NCBI RefSeq assembly: GCF_900106945.1 | Contig: NZ_FNNE01000007.1 | Location: 212,815-276,814, forward strand | Direction of reading: 5' to 3' | DNA length: 64,000 bases | DNA from: Marinobacter mobilis | GTDB taxonomy: Bacteria > Pseudomonadota > Gammaproteobacteria > Pseudomonadales > Oleiphilaceae | Shown here: piece by piece, positions 45,235 through 56,454 of the stretch | Position numbering within the stretch: the first letter of the stretch is position 1 | Layout of the letters: the number at the start of each line of letters is the position of its first letter | The notes under the pieces: model-generated | Told to the model about the DNA's origin: nothing | The model's database searches: none | What the model saw: the letters and a program-made list of their open reading frames with translations, nothing else | Position numbers and translations under genes: made by a program

Positions 45235-46374
45235 ATGCCGACACAACAGAATGCCCTGCTGGAACTTAACCGTGCCAACGACCTCGGCGAGAAGCTGGTT
45301 CATCTGCACAAGGTGACCCGTGAGCGTTATCCCTTTATTACCCGCATAGCCATGGCGTTGTACGATCAGGGGACAGACCTGGTTCGGACATTCATCTACA
45401 GCGGCGATACGTCGCCCCTCAATCATTACCAGGCCAGGCTATCCAGCTGCCATTCACTGCGCCAGTTGGCCGATAAGCGAATCCCCCGTCTGGAGCAGGA
45501 CCTGTCGGTGTTCAAGGACAGTCGCCACATTCACGCCCGCAAGATCTACGAAGCCGGATACCGTGGCAGCTACACCCTCCCGCTGATTTTTAACGACGAA
45601 CTCATCGGTTTTATCTTTTTCAATGCTGAGCATGAAAATGCCTTTGACCAAGCCTGCCTGAGTTACCTTGACCTGATTGGCGAGCTGGTCGGGTTGTTGA
45701 TGTTCAACGCCATCAATACTGTGCGAACCCTGCTGTCGACGGTGAAGTCCGCGGTTGATCTGACCTACTCCCGAGACCCGGAAACCGGCGGCCACTTACA
45801 GCGTATGTCACGCTACAGCCGCACGGTAGCCCGGGCGCTGTCCACCGTCCGGGAGCGGGATGACCAGTTCTCCGAATACGTTTACCTGTTTGCCCCGCTG
45901 CATGACATCGGCAAGATCACCATCCCTGACAATATCCTGCTGAAGCCGGGCCGGCTCACGCCGGATGAGTTTGAGGAGATGAAGGCCCATGCCGAGAACG
46001 GTCGCATTCTGGCCAGCAAGCTGATGCAAAACTACGGGCTGGCCGACGTGCCTTACCTGAAGATCCTGCTGAACATCATCGCCTGTCACCATGAAGCCTG
46101 GGATGGCAGCGGCTACCCCAAAGGGCTGCAAGGCGAGAACATTCCTCTGGAGGCCCGCATCGTCGCTGTGGCAGACGTGTACGATGCGCTTACCAGCCGC
46201 CGCCCCTACAAGGAACCCTGGTCTGTGGGCGATGCGCTGGCGGAGATGAAACGAATGTCGGGCCAGAAACTGGACCCGGAGTGCGTGGATGCACTGGTCA
46301 ACAACCTGGCGGATATTCTGGAAATCCAGAACAGCTTCGTGGACAAGGAAGGCGATGACACCGGCTGGCGCTAG
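45235..46374 (+). CDS. GAF-like/HD-GYP domain c-di-GMP phosphodiesterase
   Basis: The 379-residue cytosolic protein has a GAF-like N-terminal sensory domain (about 1-165) and an HD-GYP domain (about 170-370) with intact motifs: HDIGKITIPDNILLKPGRL (about 224), HAENGRILASKLM, IACHHEAWDGSGYPKGL (about 283) and VADVYDALTSRRPYK. HD-GYP enzymes hydrolyse cyclic di-GMP to pGpG or GMP. No membrane segment or receiver domain. It stands alone and converges closely with the deacylase gene (12 bp). No strong ribosome-binding site was seen. Confidence 0.9.
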   Translation: MPTQQNALLELNRANDLGEKLVHLHKVTRERYPFITRIAMALYDQGTDLVRTFIYSGDTSPLNHYQARLSSCHSLRQLADKRIPRLEQDLSVFKDSRHIHARKIYEAGYRGSYTLPLIFNDELIGFIFFNAEHENAFDQACLSYLDLIGELVGLLMFNAINTVRTLLSTVKSAVDLTYSRDPETGGHLQRMSRYSRTVARALSTVRERDDQFSEYVYLFAPLHDIGKITIPDNILLKPGRLTPDEFEEMKAHAENGRILASKLMQNYGLADVPYLKILLNIIACHHEAWDGSGYPKGLQGENIPLEARIVAVADVYDALTSRRPYKEPWSVGDALAEMKRMSGQKLDPECVDALVNNLADILEIQNSFVDKEGDDTGWR

Positions 46375-46386
46375 GTGGCCAGCCGG

Positions 46387-47484
46387 TTATCGTTGCAGCT
46401 CGTCCCAGGGGTGTACCGGCACGACCTCCTCAGCCACCTCTGATTCGTAGGTACTGCGGAAATAGTCCATGGCTTTTTCGGCTTCACCCAGCTCATCGAA
46501 ACGCGCGATGTTGTAGATTGCCTCGCCCTCGTTGACCAAGGGCAGGTTATTGACGCAGATAACAATGCCGGAACACGGCGCGATGATCGCCTCTTCGCTT
46601 TCGCCAAACGGGTCAGCCACAATCGCCAGTTTCTGGCCCTTGCGAACCTTTTGCCCCAGCTTCGCCACCGGCCGCATGATGCCATCAATATCTGAGCGGA
46701 CCCAGGTCGACGTGGCCGCAGCTTCCGTGCGTTTTTTCGGACCCCGCGGCCCCTTTTTCACGGGCACCATTTCCAGGGCCCGCATCACCCGCATCACTCC
46801 ACGAGCACCGCTGGTGATAACCACCTCGTCGAATCGAAGGGCTTCACCGCCTTCAAAGGTAATCACCGGGATATCCTGGGAATCGGCGTAGGCGCGCAAA
46901 CTGCCCTCCCGCAGGCTGGCATTGAGAATCACCGGCGCCCCGAAGGCTTCTGCCATACGCTCGGTTTCAGGGTTCTTCAGCTCGGCGCGGATTTGCGGCA
47001 GGTTGAAACGATTGATGGCACCGGTATGCAGGTCGATGATGTGAGTCACATGCTCCATCACCTGGGTGCGCAACAGATAGGCAATCCGGCCACCCAGTGA
47101 CCCGGTTTCAGAGCCCGGAAAACAGCGGTTCAGATCACGACGATCCGGCAGGTAGCGGGTACGCTGGATAAACCCAAAAATATTGACGATGGGCACGGCC
47201 ACCAGGGTGCCCCTGAGGTGACGAAGGGCTGAATTGCGCAACAACCGGCGCACAATCTCAACACCATTGATCTCGTCACCGTGAATGGCACCGCACACCA
47301 TGAGCACCGGGCCGTCCCGACGCCCGTGAATCACTTCCACCGGGATGTGTAATGGCGTATGGGTGTACAGCTTGGCAACCGGGATCTCCACTGTCTCCCG
47401 GGTACCGGCCTTGATCTCGGTACCCGCAATGACAAATGGCGCCCGGCTGGCCCTTACCCCTGTCCTTTTGTTTTTGTTTTCCAA
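46387..47484 (-). CDS. Succinylglutamate desuccinylase/aspartoacylase-family zinc hydrolase
   Basis: The 365-residue M14-like enzyme has the zinc motif [18 protein letters not shown] (about 65-82) and the third ligand in HIIDLHTGA (about 148), with a C-terminal lipoyl-like barrel ([40 protein letters not shown]). The family removes acyl groups from amino acids or glutamyl peptides. It overlaps the end of rimK by 31 bp, forming a rimB-rimK-deacylase cluster, so the substrate may relate to glutamate-tail modification; this is inference. Confidence 0.85.
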   Translation of the reverse strand: MENKNKRTGVRASRAPFVIAGTEIKAGTRETVEIPVAKLYTHTPLHIPVEVIHGRRDGPVLMVCGAIHGDEINGVEIVRRLLRNSALRHLRGTLVAVPIVNIFGFIQRTRYLPDRRDLNRCFPGSETGSLGGRIAYLLRTQVMEHVTHIIDLHTGAINRFNLPQIRAELKNPETERMAEAFGAPVILNASLREGSLRAYADSQDIPVITFEGGEALRFDEVVITSGARGVMRVMRALEMVPVKKGPRGPKKRTEAAATSTWVRSDIDGIMRPVAKLGQKVRKGQKLAIVADPFGESEEAIIAPCSGIVICVNNLPLVNEGEAIYNIARFDELGEAEKAMDYFRSTYESEVAEEVVPVHPWDELQR

Positions 47485-48359
47485 GGCTTCTGGTTCTTCT
47501 CTGTCCAGTTGATGATCATGCCGGCGATGTTCTTGCCGGTGGCATTTTCGATCCCTTCCAGTCCTGGTGAGGAGTTCACTTCCATCACCAGAGGCCCCCG
47601 GGCCGAACGCAGCAGATCCACGCCAGCCACGTTCAGGCCCATGGCCTTGGCGGCCGTTACTGCAGTACGACGCTCTTCCGGAGTAATCCGCACCAGTGAG
47701 GCACTGCCGCCGCGGTGAAGGTTGGAGCGGAACTCACCTTCCGGAGCCTGACGTTTCATGGCGGCGATCACTTTATCACCGATCACAAAACAGCGGATAT
47801 CGGCACCGCCGGCCTCTTTGACGAATTCCTGCACCAGAATATCCGCCTTCAGCCCCATGAAGGCCTCGATGACGCTTTCCGCCGCTTTACGGGTTTCCGC
47901 CAGAACCACCCCGATGCCCTGAGTTCCCTGCAGCAGCTTGATAACCACCGGAGAACCACCCACCATCCGGATCAGTTCAGGCACGTTGTCAGGCTTGTTG
48001 GCAAAGCCGGTCACCGGCATCCCCACGCCCTTGCGGGCCAGCAGCTGCAATGAACGCAGCTTGTCGCGGGCACGGCTGATGGCCACCGACTCGTTCAGTG
48101 GAAACACCCCCATCATCTCGAACTGGCGCAGTACCGCCGTACCGTAGAACGTCACAGACGCGCCGATACGGGGAATCACCACATCAAAGTCATCCAGTAC
48201 CTCTTCGTGGTAATGGATCTTCGGGCTGGCCGAGGTGATGTTCATATAGCAATGAAGGCAATCGATAACGTGAACCTCATGGCCACGGTTGATGCCTTCC
48301 TCCACCAGACGGCGGGTGGAGTACAGTGAGCGATTACGTGACAGAATCGCGATCTTCAT
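47454..48359 (-). CDS. rimK: RimK-type ATP-dependent glutamate ligase
   Basis: The 301-residue ATP-grasp enzyme begins [20 protein letters not shown] and matches E. coli RimK (300 residues), which adds glutamate residues to the C-terminus of ribosomal protein S6. ATP-grasp features: [19 protein letters not shown] (about 138), [19 protein letters not shown] (about 176) and metal-binding [14 protein letters not shown] (about 257). It overlaps rimB by 4 bp upstream and the deacylase gene downstream. Confidence 0.94.
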   Translation of the reverse strand: MKIAILSRNRSLYSTRRLVEEGINRGHEVHVIDCLHCYMNITSASPKIHYHEEVLDDFDVVIPRIGASVTFYGTAVLRQFEMMGVFPLNESVAISRARDKLRSLQLLARKGVGMPVTGFANKPDNVPELIRMVGGSPVVIKLLQGTQGIGVVLAETRKAAESVIEAFMGLKADILVQEFVKEAGGADIRCFVIGDKVIAAMKRQAPEGEFRSNLHRGGSASLVRITPEERRTAVTAAKAMGLNVAGVDLLRSARGPLVMEVNSSPGLEGIENATGKNIAGMIINWTEKNQKPWKTKTKGQG

Positions 48360-48853
48360 GGCGCTATCCCTACGGCCGGTTCACCGGCCAGATACGAGGC
48401 TTCGGGCGAAACGATGCAGCGTTTCGCCAACGCGGTGCGACCAATCAGCATGCGAAAACGCATGGTGTCGCGGTTGGTAAGAGTCATTTCGATCGGCCAG
48501 CTCAGTTCACCGACCTGCAGAGTCGTTGCAATCACCAGACGCTGCTCCCGGTGTCCCCCGGAATCCGTCACTGAACGCTCATCCACCACCAGCGCATCGC
48601 ATTCCACACTGGTGTGCAGCTCATTCTGGACCGGGTGTACCCAGAACCTGACGCGCCGCTGACCATCGACCGTATAGGGTTCGGTGCGGTAAGCATGCAG
48701 GCAGGAAGTGCGGGCCCCGGTGTCTACCTTGGCCTTGATCAGCCCGATATTGAGATCAGGCAGAGCCACCCATTCCCGCCAGCCCAGGCAAAGGCGGTCG
48801 TCTCCCAGGGTTTCCGGGTTGAGGAGCGTTAACTCCGGCGCCGATTCCGACAT
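48356..48853 (-). CDS. rimB: RimB-like retropepsin/ATP-dependent zinc protease family protein
   Basis: The 165-residue protein has the conserved [20 protein letters not shown] then [12 protein letters not shown] (about 44-55), the retropepsin-like D-T-G-A motif of the Put_Zn_protease family. In Pseudomonas a member called RimB acts with RimK to tune S6 glutamylation. Its stop overlaps the rimK start (ATGA), so the two are coupled. ATG 48853 has AAGGAA seven bases upstream; TTG 48856 is in frame one codon earlier. Confidence 0.85.
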   Translation of the reverse strand: MSESAPELTLLNPETLGDDRLCLGWREWVALPDLNIGLIKAKVDTGARTSCLHAYRTEPYTVDGQRRVRFWVHPVQNELHTSVECDALVVDERSVTDSGGHREQRLVIATTLQVGELSWPIEMTLTNRDTMRFRMLIGRTALAKRCIVSPEASYLAGEPAVGIAP

Positions 48854-49024
48854 CAATCAGTTCCTTATCAAAAGTCGTTCTGTTACCAGGCTATCCTTGC
48901 CATCAGCCACTACCTGCGGTTCACTCCTGTCATTGGGGGCTAACTATAATCGAATCCCTGACCGGCAGCGAATAGGCAAGTCCGTGATTTCATTGAAACG
49001 TTTTGACCTATAACAGGATAGACC

Positions 49025-50431
49025 ATGACTCAGCTCGTGTGGTTCAGAAACGACCTTCGCACCACTGACAACCCGGCACTGACCGCCGCCTGCAGCAGCG
49101 GTGCCGCTGTCAGGGCCTGCTATATCGCAACTCCGGGCCAGTGGCAGCAACACCATTGGTCACCCGCACGAATCCGTTTCGTCCTTGACCACGTCCAGGT
49201 GCTCGGTCAGCGTCTGGCCAAACTTGGTATCCCGCTGGTCATTCTTTACGCAGATCAATTCAACGATTCCATAGCAACACTAAAGGAATTTTGTTGCAAG
49301 AACCGTGTAGAAACACTGCACTTGAATACCGAATACGGCATCAATGAACGAAGACGTGACCGCGAGCTGAAAGCACAGCTGCAGGAGCAGGACATCCGAG
49401 TGCTCAGCTACCACGACCAATGTGTGGTTCCGGTGGGGGCCGTCAAGACGGCCCAGGGCACCCCGTACACGGTATTTACGCCGTTTTACCGGCGCTGGGC
49501 TCAGTGGCTTCAGGAGCATCGCCCAAGCCCCTACCCTGAACCATCTCCGGTGGCACCGGCACTGGCGCCGCCCCCTCCGCCTGACGATGCCCTGCGCCCC
49601 CCTGACAGCCCCCGCCCACTGGTAAGCTGCGGCGAACAGGCGGCCCACCAGCGGCTGGAGCAGTTCCTCGACGAACAGGCGCCCGGCTATGACAAGGTCC
49701 GTGACTTTCCGGCCCGGCCCGGCACCAGCCTGCTCTCACCGTACCTCGCCAACGGGGTGCTGTCCGGCGTGCAGTGCTGGACTGCCGCCCTTCCTCACCA
49801 AGCCTCCGCGCTGGCCGATCAGGGCGTCAGCACCTGGATCAAGGAACTGGCCTGGCGGGACTTCTATATTCACATCCTCTATCACTTCCCCCGCATCAGC
49901 ATGGACCGGGCGTTCAAGCCTGAAACGGAAGCGCTGGTCTGGAACACTCCGGGCGATCACTTTGAGGCCTGGAAGGCCGGCAATACCGGCATCCCCATCG
50001 TGGATGCGGCCATGCGCCAGCTCAACCAGAGCGGCTGGATGCACAATCGCCTGCGGATGGTGACGGCCATGTTCCTGACCAAGAACCTGTTTATCGACTG
50101 GCGGCAGGGGGAGCGCTATTTCATGTCCAGGCTGGTGGATGGGTTCCTTGCGTCGAACAATGGCGGCTGGCAGTGGAGCGCGTCCACCGGCACCGATGCG
50201 GCCCCCTATTTCCGGGTGTTCAATCCGGCCAGCCAGAGTGAGAAGTTTGACCCGACGGGTGAATTCATCCGCCAGTATGTGCCAGAGCTGGCCGGGCTCG
50301 ATAACAAGCGGATCCACCAGCCATGGCTCGGCGGCGCAGCACCGAAAGGGTATCCGGCACCGCTGGTGGATCTGAAGGAAAGCAGGAAGGAGGCGATTGC
50401 CCGTTTCCAGGCCTTAAAGGATCAGCCCTGA
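49025..50431 (+). CDS. phrB: Deoxyribodipyrimidine photolyase
   Basis: The 468-residue flavoprotein repairs UV cyclobutane pyrimidine dimers with blue light. It has the antenna-binding N-terminal domain (MTQLVWFRNDLRTTDNPALT) and the FAD domain (WIKELAWRDFYIHILYHFPR near 275; AMRQLNQSGWMHNRLRMVT near 330; NNGGWQWSASTGTDAAPYFR near 378). The length and motifs match class I CPD photolyases (E. coli 472 residues). It converges tightly with moeB (5 bp). Confidence 0.95.
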   Translation: MTQLVWFRNDLRTTDNPALTAACSSGAAVRACYIATPGQWQQHHWSPARIRFVLDHVQVLGQRLAKLGIPLVILYADQFNDSIATLKEFCCKNRVETLHLNTEYGINERRRDRELKAQLQEQDIRVLSYHDQCVVPVGAVKTAQGTPYTVFTPFYRRWAQWLQEHRPSPYPEPSPVAPALAPPPPPDDALRPPDSPRPLVSCGEQAAHQRLEQFLDEQAPGYDKVRDFPARPGTSLLSPYLANGVLSGVQCWTAALPHQASALADQGVSTWIKELAWRDFYIHILYHFPRISMDRAFKPETEALVWNTPGDHFEAWKAGNTGIPIVDAAMRQLNQSGWMHNRLRMVTAMFLTKNLFIDWRQGERYFMSRLVDGFLASNNGGWQWSASTGTDAAPYFRVFNPASQSEKFDPTGEFIRQYVPELAGLDNKRIHQPWLGGAAPKGYPAPLVDLKESRKEAIARFQALKDQP

Positions 50432-50436
50432 AGGGG

Positions 50437-51183
50437 TCAGCCGCCACACACCGGGCAGTTGGGGTCGCGGGCCAGTGCCATCTGACGCCATTCCATGCGC
50501 CAGGCATCCAGAATTTGCAGGCGGCCAACCAGTGGCTCACCCACCCCGGCGATGACCTTGATGGTTTCCATGGCCTGGGTGGCGCCAATCATACCCACCA
50601 ACGGTCCCATGACGCCCGCTTCCGAGCAGCTGAGGTCCTCATTGCCGTCTTCGGGATACAGGCAGTGGTAGCAAGGGCTGTCCGGACGACGGGGATCAAA
50701 GACCGAGAGCTGGCCTTCGGCACGAATCGCCGCTCCGGATACCAGCGGCACCTGTGCCCCGACGCAGGCCCGATTGAGGGCAAAGCGGGTATGGAAGTTA
50801 TCGGTACAGTCGACCACAACAGTCGCCGACGCCACTTGCTCGACCAAGGCGTCACCGTCCAGCCGCGAGCTGATCGCGGTCACCTCGACCAGCGGATTGA
50901 TGGCCGTCACCCGCGACGCCAACGCCGCCGCCTTGCTGTCTCCCAACTGGGCTTCGCCGAACGCAATCTGGCGCTGCAGGTTGGTGACTTCCACCCGGTC
51001 GTCGTCAACCAGTGTCATTCGCCCGACACCGGCAGCCCCGAGATAGAGTGCCACCGGACAACCAAGACCACCGCTGCCCACCACCAGAACATGGGCTGAT
51101 TTGAGCCGCAGCTGACCGGCCACATCAAAGGCTGGCAGCAACAACTGACGGCTGTATCGCATCAGTTCATCATCGGTCAACAT
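50437..51183 (-). CDS. moeB: MoeB/ThiF-family adenylyltransferase
   Basis: The 248-residue E1-like enzyme has VLVVGSGGLGCPVALYLGAA (nucleotide-binding loop), LVDDDRVEVTNLQRQ and two CxxC zinc pairs (CYHCLYP and CPVCGG at the C-terminus). It adenylates the C-terminal glycine of MoaD (molybdopterin) or ThiS. It is the last gene of a hemA-prfA-prmC-moeB run, as in several gammaproteobacteria. ATG 51183 has GAGGAG at good spacing and overlaps the prmC end by 14 bp. Confidence 0.93.
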   Translation of the reverse strand: MLTDDELMRYSRQLLLPAFDVAGQLRLKSAHVLVVGSGGLGCPVALYLGAAGVGRMTLVDDDRVEVTNLQRQIAFGEAQLGDSKAAALASRVTAINPLVEVTAISSRLDGDALVEQVASATVVVDCTDNFHTRFALNRACVGAQVPLVSGAAIRAEGQLSVFDPRRPDSPCYHCLYPEDGNEDLSCSEAGVMGPLVGMIGATQAMETIKVIAGVGEPLVGRLQILDAWRMEWRQMALARDPNCPVCGG

Positions 51184-52039
51184 TGGCATGCTCCTCATTA
51201 CCCATCCACTGACCCAGGGTCAGGCGATCCTGGCGACCATAATCCTGACGACTGTCCACGGCGCTGAACCCCGCCTGCAGAAACAGCCCCTGCACCGCAG
51301 GCGCCTGGTCATAGCCATGCTCCACCAGCAACCAGCCCCCCGGCGCCAGCCAGGCAGGCGCCTGGGCAACGATCTGGCGAAGGTCATCCAGCCCATCAGC
51401 ACCCGCCACCAGCGCCGTGGCCGGTTCAAAGCGAACATCCCCCTGCTGCAAATGATGGTCATCGGCAGCGATATAAGGGGGGTTGGAGACGATCAGATCA
51501 AAGCGGGCCAGCGGCAGTTCATCAAACCAGTGACTCTGGTGAACGGTGACCGGCAAGTTCAAGCGCGCGGCATTATCGCGGGCCAGCTCAACCGCACCTG
51601 GCATGGCATCACTGCCCTGCACCCGCCACCCCGGCTGCTCGCTGGCCAGGGCCAGAGCGATGGCACCGGTTCCGGTGCCCAGGTCCAGCACCTCGGCCTG
51701 CGCCGGTAACGGCAGCGACAGCGCCGTTTCAACCAGGCACTCGGTATCGGCCCGGGGGATCAGGGTCGCGGGCGTCACCCGCAAGGTCAGCGACCAGAAA
51801 TCCTGTTCACCCAGCAAGTGGGCAACCGGTTCTCCGGCAACCCGGCGAGCCAGCAGCTGGCGGAAGTACCCGGCCTGTTCGGCGCTGACCTCGCGCTCCG
51901 GCCAGGCACGAAAGCTGGTGCGGGACCAGCCGGTCACGTGGCTCAGCAACAGCTCGCCATCAAGCCGTGGAGTCTCACTATCAATAGCGGCTACGGCCTC
52001 AGCGAGCAGGTGCTCACAGGTCAGTGATGATTCACTCAT
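51170..52039 (-). CDS. prmC: Release factor glutamine methyltransferase
   Basis: The 289-residue enzyme methylates the GGQ glutamine of release factors RF1 and RF2. It has the SAM-binding [20 protein letters not shown] (about 115) and the active-site NPPY in [20 protein letters not shown] (about 182), and the N-terminal helical domain with [12 protein letters not shown] 52039 lies inside the end of prfA (8-bp overlap), so translation is probably coupled. Confidence 0.95.
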   Translation of the reverse strand: MSESSLTCEHLLAEAVAAIDSETPRLDGELLLSHVTGWSRTSFRAWPEREVSAEQAGYFRQLLARRVAGEPVAHLLGEQDFWSLTLRVTPATLIPRADTECLVETALSLPLPAQAEVLDLGTGTGAIALALASEQPGWRVQGSDAMPGAVELARDNAARLNLPVTVHQSHWFDELPLARFDLIVSNPPYIAADDHHLQQGDVRFEPATALVAGADGLDDLRQIVAQAPAWLAPGGWLLVEHGYDQAPAVQGLFLQAGFSAVDSRQDYGRQDRLTLGQWMGNEEHANVDR

Positions 52040-53117
52040 CAGACATGCTGGCCAGCAGTTCGGCCTGGTGTTCCTGCAGCAGCGGACCAATCACCGGAGA
52101 CAGATCACCGGCAATCACTTCATCCAGCTTGTACAGTGTCAGGTTGATACGGTGATCGGTGACACGACCCTGGGGGAAATTGTAGGTTCGAATACGTTCG
52201 GAACGGTCGCCGCTGCCCACCAGACTCTTGCGGGCCTCGGCCTGGGATTTCTGGGTGCGTTCACGCTCGGCATCCCGCAGGCGCGTCGCCAGAAGGCTCA
52301 TCGCCTTGGCCCGGTTCTTGTGCTGGGAACGCTCTTCCTGACACTCCACCACCATCCCCGTTGGCAAGTGAGTCAGGCGAATGGCGGAGTCGGTCTTGTT
52401 TACGTGCTGACCACCGGCGCCGGACGCGCGGAAGGTGTCCACTCGCAGGTCGGCCTTGTTAATCTCGATGGCTTCGGCCTCGTCAGCCTCCGGCATCACC
52501 GCAACGGTACAGGCAGACGTATGGATGCGACCCTGGGATTCGGTTTCCGGCACCCGTTGCACCCGATGGGCACCCGACTCGAACTTGAGTTCGCCGTACA
52601 CGCCATCACCGGCCACCCGGCTGATAATTTCCTTGTAGCCACCATGCTCGCCGGGGTTCTCGCTGAGCACTTCAACCTGCCAGCGTCGGCCCTCGGCGTA
52701 GCGGGAGTACATGCGGAACAGGTCTCCGGCGAAAATGGCGGCCTCATCACCGCCGGTGCCGGCACGAATTTCAAGGAACACGCTTTTGTTATCGTCGGGG
52801 TCCTTCGGCAGCATCAAGCGCTGCAACTCTTCATCGAGCTCGGCACTTTTCTGCTCGGCCAGGGCGCGCTCTTCCTCCGCCATCGCCTTCATTTCCGGAT
52901 CGCCCTCATGGGCCAGTTCGGCGGCGGCCTCAATGTCATCTAACGCGTGGCGGTAGGCCCGAAAACACTGAACAACAGGCTCAATTTCGGCGAACTCCTG
53001 GGATAACGTACGAAATTTATCCTGATTGGCGATCGTTCCCTGATCACTTAACAACGCACTGACTTCCTCGTAGCGGTCAACCAACTGCTCGAGTCTGGCC
53101 TGAATCGATGGTTTCAT
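52032..53117 (-). CDS. prfA: Peptide chain release factor 1
   Basis: The 361-residue RF1 carries the catalytic GGQ motif in [19 protein letters not shown] (about residue 234) and a class 1 release-factor layout; the PxT-type codon-recognition region is in the middle domain ([14 protein letters not shown]). It releases peptides at UAA and UAG. Its start overlaps the hemA stop by 4 bp and its end overlaps prmC, so hemA-prfA-prmC are coupled. Confidence 0.98.
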   Translation of the reverse strand: MKPSIQARLEQLVDRYEEVSALLSDQGTIANQDKFRTLSQEFAEIEPVVQCFRAYRHALDDIEAAAELAHEGDPEMKAMAEEERALAEQKSAELDEELQRLMLPKDPDDNKSVFLEIRAGTGGDEAAIFAGDLFRMYSRYAEGRRWQVEVLSENPGEHGGYKEIISRVAGDGVYGELKFESGAHRVQRVPETESQGRIHTSACTVAVMPEADEAEAIEINKADLRVDTFRASGAGGQHVNKTDSAIRLTHLPTGMVVECQEERSQHKNRAKAMSLLATRLRDAERERTQKSQAEARKSLVGSGDRSERIRTYNFPQGRVTDHRINLTLYKLDEVIAGDLSPVIGPLLQEHQAELLASMSDE

Positions 53118-54406
53118 AGTTTTTCCGGAGTGACGGAAACCTCGTTACTGTCCTGGGTTTCCAGATTATGCAGCTCTCTGAGCCAATGGGCAGCTTCGAC
53201 CCGGCCTTCGGCGGTGGCCTTGCGTACCTGAATGGTGGGTTCATGGAGGAGTTTGTTGGTCAACCCGCGGCCAAGGCTGCGAATAACCGTTTCGGCATCG
53301 GCGCCATTACGCAGCGCCCGCAACGCCTTGGTCACCTCGGCATCACGCTGCCGTTCGGCCTGCTCGCGCAACAGCCGTAGGGTCGAGACTGAATCCAGCG
53401 CCCGCAGCTGGCCAAGGAACTCCTGGGCACCGGCCAGTATAAGGTGCTCGGCCTCACGGGCCGCACCTTCTCGGGAGCGGACATTTTCTTCAATGACCTG
53501 CCGCAGATCATCCACGGTATAAAGATAGACGTCGGCCAGCGAGGCCACTTCCGGTTCGATATCCCTCGGCACCGCGATATCAACCATAAAGTAGGGGCGA
53601 TGCTTGCGCTTTTTCAGCGCCCGCTCCACGGCGCCCTTCCCCAGAATCGGCAACGGACTGGCGGTTGAGGCGATGACAATATCAACCTCAGGCAGATAAT
53701 CGGGAATGTCGGCAAGGACAATGCCACGACCACCGTGGATCTCGGCGAGATTCTGGGCCCGGTCCAGGGTACGGTTGGCCACCAGAAATTCCCGGACACC
53801 GGCATCAGCCAGATGCTTGGCCACCAGCTCAATGGTCTTGCCTGCGCCGATCAGCAGGGCCTTGTTGCGGGACATGTCGGAAAAAATGTGGCTGGCCATG
53901 CTCACGGCCGCATAGGCCACTGACACCGGGTTCTCACCAATAGCAGTATGGGTGCGCACCCGCTTGGCGACCGAGAAGGTCTGCTCGAACAACCTAGACA
54001 GGAAGGTGCCGCAGGAATCGTGTTCCCGGGCCAGGGCGTAGGCATCCTTGAGCTGGCCGAAGATCTGCGGCTCGCCCAACACCATGGAGTCAAGCCCGGA
54101 CGCCACCCTCATCATGTGGCGAACGGCTTCAGCATCCCGGTGCAGGTATACCGCATCCTCCAGCTCCGCCGGGGTCAGCCCGTGAAAACCCGCAAGCCAG
54201 CGCAACACCAGCGGGGCGCAGTCATCATCGCCCGCCAGATACAGCTCGGTCCGGTTACAGGTAGACAGGATAGCGGCTTCACTGGCGCCAGACGCCGCCC
54301 GCAACTCGGCAAACGCTTCTGTCATGCGCTCGGGGGTGAACGCAATGCGCTCCCGGAGGTCAACCGGGGCCGTGCGATGGTTAATGCCCAGCGTTAGTAA
54401 TGCCAT
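53114..54406 (-). CDS. hemA: Glutamyl-tRNA reductase
   Basis: The 430-residue enzyme reduces glutamyl-tRNA to glutamate-1-semialdehyde, the first committed step of C5 heme synthesis. Signatures: [18 protein letters not shown] at the start, the catalytic Cys in [14 protein letters not shown] (about 50) and [20 protein letters not shown] (about 99-118), then an NADPH domain ([17 protein letters not shown]). ATG 54406 fits family starts; the frame is open to 54478. It is divergent from the TPR lipoprotein gene (281 bp, promoters not resolved). Confidence 0.97.
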   Translation of the reverse strand: MALLTLGINHRTAPVDLRERIAFTPERMTEAFAELRAASGASEAAILSTCNRTELYLAGDDDCAPLVLRWLAGFHGLTPAELEDAVYLHRDAEAVRHMMRVASGLDSMVLGEPQIFGQLKDAYALAREHDSCGTFLSRLFEQTFSVAKRVRTHTAIGENPVSVAYAAVSMASHIFSDMSRNKALLIGAGKTIELVAKHLADAGVREFLVANRTLDRAQNLAEIHGGRGIVLADIPDYLPEVDIVIASTASPLPILGKGAVERALKKRKHRPYFMVDIAVPRDIEPEVASLADVYLYTVDDLRQVIEENVRSREGAAREAEHLILAGAQEFLGQLRALDSVSTLRLLREQAERQRDAEVTKALRALRNGADAETVIRSLGRGLTNKLLHEPTIQVRKATAEGRVEAAHWLRELHNLETQDSNEVSVTPEKL

Positions 54407-54687
54407 ATCAGGGTGTGAAAGCCTTCTGCGCCAGTAGGTTATGTCCACGCCAACAATAACACGGCACGTTGCGGACACCTGGATAATCCCCCTATTTTAC
54501 CGAGGGATATAGCCGCCCGCCACCCAAAACCCCGATGGAGGCACCGGACATTCGCCCAAATCACGGCAACTACTGACAGGTTAGGCAAGATCAAATGCTT
54601 ATGCCATCATAGGGTTTCGCACTTGGGAGCCCCGGCGGGCTTTCCGGGTACTGGTTCCCTCGTTGTACTTTTGGTTCGGGACGTCGT

Positions 54688-56454
54688 ATGCAAAAACCTG
54701 TCTTGTTGATCGCTGCCAGCCTCCTTGGACTGTCGCTGTCAGGCTGCGCAAACCTCATGGGCACGGCAGAGCCCGCGGCCGGCACCGAAACCGCCGAGCC
54801 CACGTCGCTCAGCCCCCAGCCACAGGCAGACGCATCCCAGGACACCCCCCCCGACTACGCCGACTTTGAACCCGAGGTACTGTACCTGCTGCTGTCTGCC
54901 GAAGTGGCCGGGCAACGGGGCCGATATGATGTCACACTCCTTAATTACGTCCGCGCCGCCGAGCTTTCCCGCGACCCGGGCGTCATACAGCGAGCCATGG
55001 GTATTGCCCAGTCACTCAATGGCGACAACGCCCAACAGCAGCTTGGCCAGCTCTGGCTGGAGTCAGACCCCGATAACCTGGAAGCCCACCGGGTACTGAC
55101 AATCCAGGCCATCAAACGCAATCAGATGGACATCGCCCTGCAACACATGGAGGCCATCATGAGCCTCGGCGGCGATGGCGATTTCGACAATCTCGCCGCC
55201 ATGTCCAGCACCCTGCCTCCGGAAAGCCAGCAGGAGCTGTTGGCGCTGTACCAGCAACTGCAGCAACGTCATCCGGACAACCTTGAAATCGAGTACAGCG
55301 TTGCCCTGCTGCTGAAAATCAACGGACACCCCCAACGCGCCCTGCAACAACTGGACGCCGTCCTGGCGCAGACGACAACCTTTCAGCCAGCCATCATGCT
55401 CAAGGGCGACCTTCTCTATCAGACCGGCGAAACCGGACCGGCGCTGGATTACCTGCAGCGACACACCCGGATTTACCCGGCCAACCGGCAGATGGGCACC
55501 CTTTATGCGCGCATACTGATCAACGAAGGCAACATGCGGGCGGCTCAGGATGAATTCGCCCGTCTCATGACTCGGTTTCCGGAAGTGCCAGGCCTGCGCC
55601 TGTCTCACGCCCTGGTCGCCCTTGAAAACAACGAAGTCGAACTTGCCACCGATGACCTCAACGAACTGATTGCCCAGGGGCATCATGTGGATGAGGCCAA
55701 CTTCTATCTGGGCAAGATCGCCGACGACGAACAACGGCCCCAGGAAGCGATTGGCTACTATGAGCGGGTCGCCAAAGGCTCCCATTACTTCCCCGCACTG
55801 TCCCGGGCCAGCGCGTTACGCGCCGAGGCTGGCGATATCGATGGCGCCCTCACCAACATTCGTACCCTGAGGGAAGCCAACCCAAGCCAGGCGGAAAACT
55901 ACTGGCTGATTGAAATCAATCTGCTGTTGGAAGCTGGCCGCGCCGAGGCCGCCATCGACATGGCCAATTCGGCACTGCAGGACCAACCCAACAGTGTCCG
56001 CATCCTCTATGCCCGCGCCATGCTGCACGACACCCTGAGCCAGACCGCTGAAGCGGAGGCAGATCTGCAGCAGGTACTGGTGGCGGAACCGGACAATGCC
56101 GTCGCCCTCAATGCCCTGGGCTACATCCTCGCCACCAGGACCGATCGCCTGGATGAAGCCGAGACCATGATTCGTCGCGCCCTGGAGCTCAGCCCCGGCA
56201 ATCCGGCCATCCAGGACAGCATGGGCTGGGTACTGTTCCGTCAGGGTGATCACAGCCAGGCACTGGAATACCTGAAAGCCGCCTACAGCGATTTCCCTGA
56301 TCCGGAAGTGGCCGCCCACTTCGGTGAAGTCCTGTGGACCATCGGCGAGAAAGAGCAGGCACGCATCATCTGGCGCGAGGCTCTGTCGCTTGACCGGGAG
56401 CACCCCATCCTGCGGGAAACCATTTTACGCCTGACAGGAGACCAGGATCTGTGA
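54688..56454 (+). CDS. Tetratricopeptide-repeat lipoprotein
   Basis: The 588-residue protein has a lipoprotein signal (MQKPVLLIAASLLGLSLSGC, Cys at residue 20) and about ten TPR units from roughly residue 60 to the end (for example ALDYLQRHTRIYPANRQMGT; EAETMIRRALELSPGNPAIQ; DSMGWVLFRQGDHSQALEYL). The hemA-divergent position upstream of lolB is conserved in pseudomonads and relatives. It probably scaffolds a periplasmic or outer-membrane assembly, but the partner is unknown. Its stop overlaps the lolB start. Confidence 0.88.
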   Translation: MQKPVLLIAASLLGLSLSGCANLMGTAEPAAGTETAEPTSLSPQPQADASQDTPPDYADFEPEVLYLLLSAEVAGQRGRYDVTLLNYVRAAELSRDPGVIQRAMGIAQSLNGDNAQQQLGQLWLESDPDNLEAHRVLTIQAIKRNQMDIALQHMEAIMSLGGDGDFDNLAAMSSTLPPESQQELLALYQQLQQRHPDNLEIEYSVALLLKINGHPQRALQQLDAVLAQTTTFQPAIMLKGDLLYQTGETGPALDYLQRHTRIYPANRQMGTLYARILINEGNMRAAQDEFARLMTRFPEVPGLRLSHALVALENNEVELATDDLNELIAQGHHVDEANFYLGKIADDEQRPQEAIGYYERVAKGSHYFPALSRASALRAEAGDIDGALTNIRTLREANPSQAENYWLIEINLLLEAGRAEAAIDMANSALQDQPNSVRILYARAMLHDTLSQTAEAEADLQQVLVAEPDNAVALNALGYILATRTDRLDEAETMIRRALELSPGNPAIQDSMGWVLFRQGDHSQALEYLKAAYSDFPDPEVAAHFGEVLWTIGEKEQARIIWREALSLDREHPILRETILRLTGDQDL

